Origin: Deltaproteobacteria bacterium
GTDB lineage: Bacteria > Myxococcota > JACRCW01
NCBI GenBank assembly: GCA_016218805.1
Contig: JACRCW010000065.1
Coordinates: forward strand, 1 to 64,000
Direction: 5' to 3'
Length of the DNA: 64,000 nucleotides
Made by a program: the position numbers and the translations under genes. The stretch's first letter is position 1; the number at the start of each line of letters is the position of its first letter. Below the pieces are notes generated by a model. The model made no database searches. It was not told the DNA's origin and worked only from the letters and a program-made list of their open reading frames with translations. This document shows, one piece after another, positions 60,610-64,000 of the stretch.

Positions 60610-61023
60610 TCAGATGGCGGCGGCGCAGGTCTCGCGGCGGTTGGCGATCCATGCCCGCGCGTCGGGTTCGGTGGGGAAGAACTCGCCAGGGTTGTCCCGT
60701 CGGGTGACGAGGTTGACCGCGTTGAAGATCAGCGTCATGACGACCCTGGTCTGGAAGTTCGCGCCAAAGAACGCCATTCCGCGGTAGGGGATGTTCTCGG
60801 TGGCCTTGGCGGCGATTTTTCGCGCCTCGGGGGGCACGGTGCCCAGCCGGCTGATACTCGCCAGGAAGAAGACAAACGGCTTCCCCGACGAGAACCGGAA
60901 GATGTGCCGGTTCAGCTCAGCTGCCTCTTCGGGCGAGAGGTCTCCCACCATCTCAACGCTGACGATGTCCGGGTCCTCGAGGCTCACCATGTGACGACCG
61001 ACTTGATGCGACGCTATGGCCAT
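60610..61023 (-). CDS. SpoIIAA/STAS-like protein
   Basis: 137 residues, resembling the gene at 58613: VSVEMVGDLSPEEAAELNRHIFRFSSG, VFFLASISRLGTVPPEARK, MAFFGANFQTRVVMTLIFNAV. No conserved phospho-acceptor. It sits between the RsbR- and RsbS-like genes with spacings of 46 and 34 bp. Role in the module unknown. Confidence 0.7.
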   Translation of the reverse strand: MAIASHQVGRHMVSLEDPDIVSVEMVGDLSPEEAAELNRHIFRFSSGKPFVFFLASISRLGTVPPEARKIAAKATENIPYRGMAFFGANFQTRVVMTLIFNAVNLVTRRDNPGEFFPTEPDARAWIANRRETCAAAI

Positions 61024-61057
61024 GTCGTGTTTCCTTGTTCGTGTGGGTGGTGAAGGG

Positions 61058-61516
61058 TCAGGCGGGCTGGTCCGACTCACGTGCGCGGTGGTCACGTTCC
61101 AGGAGTGCGTCCAGCAGCTCCCAAGCCTTCGCGGACTCGTCAATGCGCGTGGCGTGAATGCCAAGGTGCTCGAGCGCGTCCTCGAGGCTGTGAGCGGAAT
61201 CCAGGTTCTCCAATTCGATGCCCATGGCCTGGAGGGTCATGGCCACCTCCGCGCCCATGCCGCAGAGCACACAGCGAGCACCCATCAACCGGACCGCGGC
61301 GGCGAGGCGCGCGAGTACGGAGCAGAGGTGGCTGTCCATGACGCGCAGGCCGGACGCGTCGATGGCAAGGCCGCGCGCGCCTGTGCGGCGCAGCGTGTGG
61401 AGTACGTTGTGGGTGAGCTGCACGGCGTCGCTGTCGGAAAGCTCGCGTTGCAGGACGACGAGGAGCTGGCCCCAGAGAAGGATCACTGGGACCGCGTCAT
61501 TGTCATGCTTCCTCAT
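61058..61516 (-). CDS. RsbS-type STAS protein
   Basis: 152 residues. STAS core starting VPVILLWGQLLVVLQRELSDSD, with the phosphoacceptor motif IDASGLRVMDSHL (RsbS Ser is in DISGVDVVDSF-type motifs) and CGMGAEVAMTLQAMGIEL. RsbS is the conserved antagonist that sequesters RsbT. A C-terminal extension of about 35 residues is unlike the compact RsbS of Bacillus. 3 bp from the RsbX-like gene. Confidence 0.85.
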   Translation of the reverse strand: MRKHDNDAVPVILLWGQLLVVLQRELSDSDAVQLTHNVLHTLRRTGARGLAIDASGLRVMDSHLCSVLARLAAAVRLMGARCVLCGMGAEVAMTLQAMGIELENLDSAHSLEDALEHLGIHATRIDESAKAWELLDALLERDHRARESDQPA

Positions 61517-61519
61517 CCC

Positions 61520-62086
61520 TCAACCCCCCAGGTCGGCCACCATCACGGTGGCATCGTCAAATGGACTGGCATGGCGCTCCAGCAGGAGGGCGCACGCCTC
61601 GGCGGCGCTTCGGCCAGCGAGTGCGTCCAGCGTGAAGCGGCGGGAGATCCCGTCGGAAAAGAGCACCAAGCGATGTCCCGGCATCACTTCTCCGTCGAAG
61701 ACGTTCAAGCGCGGCCAGCGCGAGCCAAGTATCCCCGCCGACAGTCGGATTGGCAGTGAAGGCCCCGCGCACCGCAACTCCACGTTCCCGACACCGGCGC
61801 CCTCCATCCGCCAGTTCTTCAGCACGCAGACCAGCGCAGCAGCGCCACGTGTTCCCCGAAGGCTGTTGTGGAGTCCGGCAAGGATGGACTCCACGCCATG
61901 GTTGAGGGGTATTTCCTTGAGGGATGCCACGATGGACGCAGTGACCGCGGCGGCGTTCGGCCCGTGCCCCAGCGCATCCACGACTGCGAGCAGAACACTG
62001 CCGCCGTCATGGCGGACGAATGCAGCATCCCCGTTGGCTTGCTCACCCGGGCATGGGCGGGTCCGGTGCTCGACGACCACCTTCAT
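61520..62086 (-). CDS. PP2C-type phosphatase (RsbX-like)
   Basis: 188 residues, SpoIIE-type phosphatase fold reduced to RsbX length. VVDALGHGPNAAAVTA (metal Asp), LVLFSDGISRRF (Asp-Gly), and SPFDDATVMVADL (final Asp) are all present. RsbX dephosphorylates RsbR/RsbS to reset the system. ATG overlaps the upstream RsbT-like stop (ATGA). Confidence 0.85.
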   Translation of the reverse strand: MKVVVEHRTRPCPGEQANGDAAFVRHDGGSVLLAVVDALGHGPNAAAVTASIVASLKEIPLNHGVESILAGLHNSLRGTRGAAALVCVLKNWRMEGAGVGNVELRCAGPSLPIRLSAGILGSRWPRLNVFDGEVMPGHRLVLFSDGISRRFTLDALAGRSAAEACALLLERHASPFDDATVMVADLGG

Positions 62087-62715
62087 AGCGACAACTCCGC
62101 TTCCACGCGGGTGCCGGCTGCGCCGGTCTTGATGTCGAAGTTGTTGGACAGGCGCTTGGCACCGAGGATCCCGCGGCCCATGCCGGTCTTGCTGCGATAG
62201 TTGCCGGTCAGTATCTCCTCAAGATTGGGGATGCCGCCGCCCTGATCGGTCGCGGTGATCCGCAAGCGCAGGGGCCGCAAAGACGTCAATTCCAGCCGCA
62301 CCTTCCCTCCCAGGGTGTAGTTGACAATGTTCCGCGCCAATTCGCTGACGAGCGTCATGGCCTTCTGGGTGCTGAGGCTCCCGGCGCCCGCCGATTCGCA
62401 CATGGACAGCACGTCCGATCGGACCTGGAGGATGCCGTTCTCGTCCCGCACATCCCTGGTCACCGGAGGAAGATTGGCGGGTCCATCCTGCAGGCGGCGC
62501 AACGCCTGCAGCATTGGCTCACGCGCTGCCTCCGGGGCGAACAGGCGCACGCCAGCCTCCAGTTGCCCAACCATCCGCGGCAGATCGGCTGGAGTGGCCG
62601 GCCGGTCCGTCGGTATGCCGGCCTTCTCCCTCGCCCGGCCGATCATGCCCTTCGCCGTGGGGACGGAGAGATGCCGGGTGAGGATAGCCAGGAGTTGTTG
62701 CTCGAATTGTTCCAT
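62083..62715 (-). CDS. RsbT-like kinase with N-terminal extension
   Basis: 210 residues (221 if started at 62748). The C-terminal 130 residues are the GHKL kinase: KAMTLVSELARNIVNYT (N box), ITATDQGGGIPNLEEIL (G1), KTGMGRGILGAKRL (G2), nearly RsbT in order and spacing. The first 80-90 residues (FEQQLLAILTRHLSVPTAKGMIGRAREKAG) are an extra helical domain absent from Bacillus RsbT and may be a sensory or docking module. First gene of the stressosome operon. Confidence 0.85.
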   Translation of the reverse strand: MEQFEQQLLAILTRHLSVPTAKGMIGRAREKAGIPTDRPATPADLPRMVGQLEAGVRLFAPEAAREPMLQALRRLQDGPANLPPVTRDVRDENGILQVRSDVLSMCESAGAGSLSTQKAMTLVSELARNIVNYTLGGKVRLELTSLRPLRLRITATDQGGGIPNLEEILTGNYRSKTGMGRGILGAKRLSNNFDIKTGAAGTRVEAELSL

Positions 62716-62748
62716 GCCAGCCCGTCCGCAGGCGGCGAAGCTCTTCAT

Positions 62749-62994
62749 CCCCGCCGCGCTGCGATGTCGAAGCTATCAGCGCTATCACGACGAAAGATAG
62801 ATGAACGCCCGTTCCCGCAACGTACGTTGCGCCACACATTTCCAGCGGCTTTCTCCTGCATGGGCTCATCCCCGACGACAAAATATGACGTGGTTCGAAA
62901 CAACGCGCTGGTGCCAATGCCCAAGTCAGGCACGCTGCCATGACGACACCAAGGTTGACCGGTCCCAAGACGCAGGCAGAGCATCCGTTCCGTC
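62749..62994. other. Divergent intergenic region
   Basis: Less GC-rich than its surroundings, separating the minus-strand stressosome operon from the plus-strand RsbW-like gene. No palindrome of the A-D type is present. Promoters for both directions must be here, but no clear -10/-35 boxes could be picked. Confidence 0.4.
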
Positions 62995-63438
62995 ATGCAG
63001 CCGCCGCCACCCAGCGTCGTGTCGACCATTTCCATTGAGCACGTGACGGACGCAGTGGTGGCGGCGTCAGGAGCGCTCCGCCAGGCACTCGCGCAACGCG
63101 CGTCGACGGCGGTTGCGCACGCATTTGCGATCGCGGTGCGCGAGCTGGCCACAAACATTCAGCGTCACGGCGGGGGAGGGGAGGTGCAGCTGGGGATGGC
63201 GCCGGGTCTGCTCTGGGTGCGCGCGCTGGACCGCGGCCCCGGCATAGCGGATGTTGAGTCGGCGCTGCGGGACCATTGGTCGGCGGGCCGCCCACGTCCT
63301 CTGGGAGTGGCGCCCACTGACGGCCTGGGCTGTGGTCTGGGCGCGGTCCGCCGGCTCATGGATGGACTGGAGCTTCATGCGCGTGACGGGGGCGGCCTCG
63401 AGGTGACGGCGTGGAAGCGCATTGTGGGGCCGCGGTGA
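62995..63438 (+). CDS. RsbW/RsbT-like anti-sigma-type ATPase
   Basis: 147 residues, GHKL fold alone. FAIAVRELATNIQRHGG (N box), RALDRGPGIADVESAL (G1) and DGLGCGLGAVRRLMD (G2), with no receptor domain. Likely a second kinase of the partner-switching module, divergent from the operon. No sigma factor gene lies beside it, so its target is elsewhere or is not a sigma factor. Confidence 0.8.
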   Translation: MQPPPPSVVSTISIEHVTDAVVAASGALRQALAQRASTAVAHAFAIAVRELATNIQRHGGGGEVQLGMAPGLLWVRALDRGPGIADVESALRDHWSAGRPRPLGVAPTDGLGCGLGAVRRLMDGLELHARDGGGLEVTAWKRIVGPR

Positions 63439-63555
63439 TGAGCGCCGCGGCGCGCAGCGGCTGGAGTTGCCATGCGACGGCGGGCGGCGGCTCGTCCCAC
63501 CGGAACATCCTTCTTCAGTATGCCGCGCCGTGTGGCGCCCTTCAGCGGATCACGC

Positions 63556-64000
63556 TCATTGGTGGCAGACTCTTCCGTGGTACTCGCCCACGCCACCCGC
63601 GGCGAAGTCGTACGTTCCGGTTGTGAGCAGCGAGCCGCTCGCGCCGGCGAAATCCTCCGTCCCGCCGGTGATTGTGAAGATCTCGGCGAATTCTCCGTCA
63701 CCGGCGGTGTGGAACGCGCCGCTGTCCTTGAAGAAGAGGTCCCCCCTCCGCTCGCCAGCCCTCGCCCCGAGCACCGTGTCACCAGTGATCAGCACCACCC
63801 CGGTGATTGGCGTCTCGTCGGTGAACGTGATGGTCTGCAACAAGGAGAAGTAGTCACCGCGAATACCCCCGCGGAAGGTTCCGCGCCCGCACACGCCAAT
63901 GGGCGAGGTGCATTCGGGTCCTCCTACCGGGATGAGATCAAAGTGTCCCTCAACGGCATGGCACTTCCCATGCGCCTCCGCGCCAGCACCCGACGACACC
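63556..64000 (-). CDS. Partial beta-barrel-like protein (5' end off the window)
   Basis: At least 147 residues of a strand-rich protein: AVEGHFDLIPVG, GVCGRGTFRGGIRGDYFSLLQTITF, FKDSGAFHTAGDGEFAEIFTITGGTEDFAGASGSL. This recalls DUF3224/allene-oxide-cyclase-like barrels that end in a GGTGxFxxAxG strand. Start not contained in the window; stop at 63556. Confidence 0.6.
   Translation of the reverse strand, partial: VSSGAGAEAHGKCHAVEGHFDLIPVGGPECTSPIGVCGRGTFRGGIRGDYFSLLQTITFTDETPITGVVLITGDTVLGARAGERRGDLFFKDSGAFHTAGDGEFAEIFTITGGTEDFAGASGSLLTTGTYDFAAGGVGEYHGRVCHQ

Overview
The window is very GC-rich (about 70% by eye). Its gene content fits a Myxococcota / former deltaproteobacterial chromosome: cysteine-rich and Ser-rich lipoproteins, a Ser/Thr kinase with PEGA repeats beside a DnaK/DnaJ pair, many short-lipobox hypothetical lipoproteins, and an RpoH-type sigma factor. 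No phage structural genes, transposase, integrase, rRNA operon or CRISPR array were seen.

Layout. 1-2167: a dense tRNA array on the plus strand (Asp, Phe, Ala/Cys, two Arg, initiator-like Met, Val, three Leu, three Ser, plus degenerate members), interrupted by an HNH endonuclease gene. 2178-2315: an RNA with the T arm, a closed acceptor hairpin and then the D arm (circularly permuted tRNA order) inside an outer stem. This is the architecture of a bacterial YrlA-type Y RNA, and it lies directly upstream of a Ro60/TROVE protein gene (2361-3881). 3986-8677: a minus-strand group of a PAP2-Lgt fusion, a CrtC-like barrel protein and an OPT transporter. 8864-14734: site-2-protease-like M50 peptidase, CBS protein, Slt-type and MltG-type lytic transglycosylases, DUF507 protein. 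14956-30785: glycosyltransferase-methyltransferase fusion, thioesterase-like protein, a string of lipoproteins and secreted or cell-surface proteins, CopA copper ATPase, AlgH/YqgE, class II amidotransferase-like protein. 31031-36672: DnaK lacking its lid, a J-domain protein, a PEGA kinase and a phosphatidylserine synthase fusion. 36679-50290: methyltransferase, metallophosphoesterase, RpoH, a PgsA operon, several lipoproteins, an isopropylmalate/homocitrate-synthase-like enzyme and a possibly 5'-truncated gene.

From about 50.3 kb the character changes. There is a 1.1 kb non-coding stretch with GC-rich tandem repeats, then a compact signalling and metabolite island (52.2-59.8 kb): histidine kinase, LuxR-type regulator, a GNAT/autoinducer-synthase-like protein, a methyltransferase, an alpha/beta hydrolase, a lipoprotein, a class I terpene synthase, a SpoIIAA-like protein and a Fis-type regulator. 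Four copies of a lux-box-sized palindrome (A-C7-GATC-G7-T, one copy variant) sit 53-99 bp upstream of the starts of these genes. 59.9-63.4 kb is a stressosome / partner-switching module (RsbR-, STAS-, RsbS-, RsbX- and RsbT-like, with a divergent RsbW-like ATPase). A final partial beta-barrel-like gene runs off the end.

The two most notable units are the tRNA array - Y RNA - Ro60 locus and the palindrome-linked LuxR / synthase-like / terpene island.
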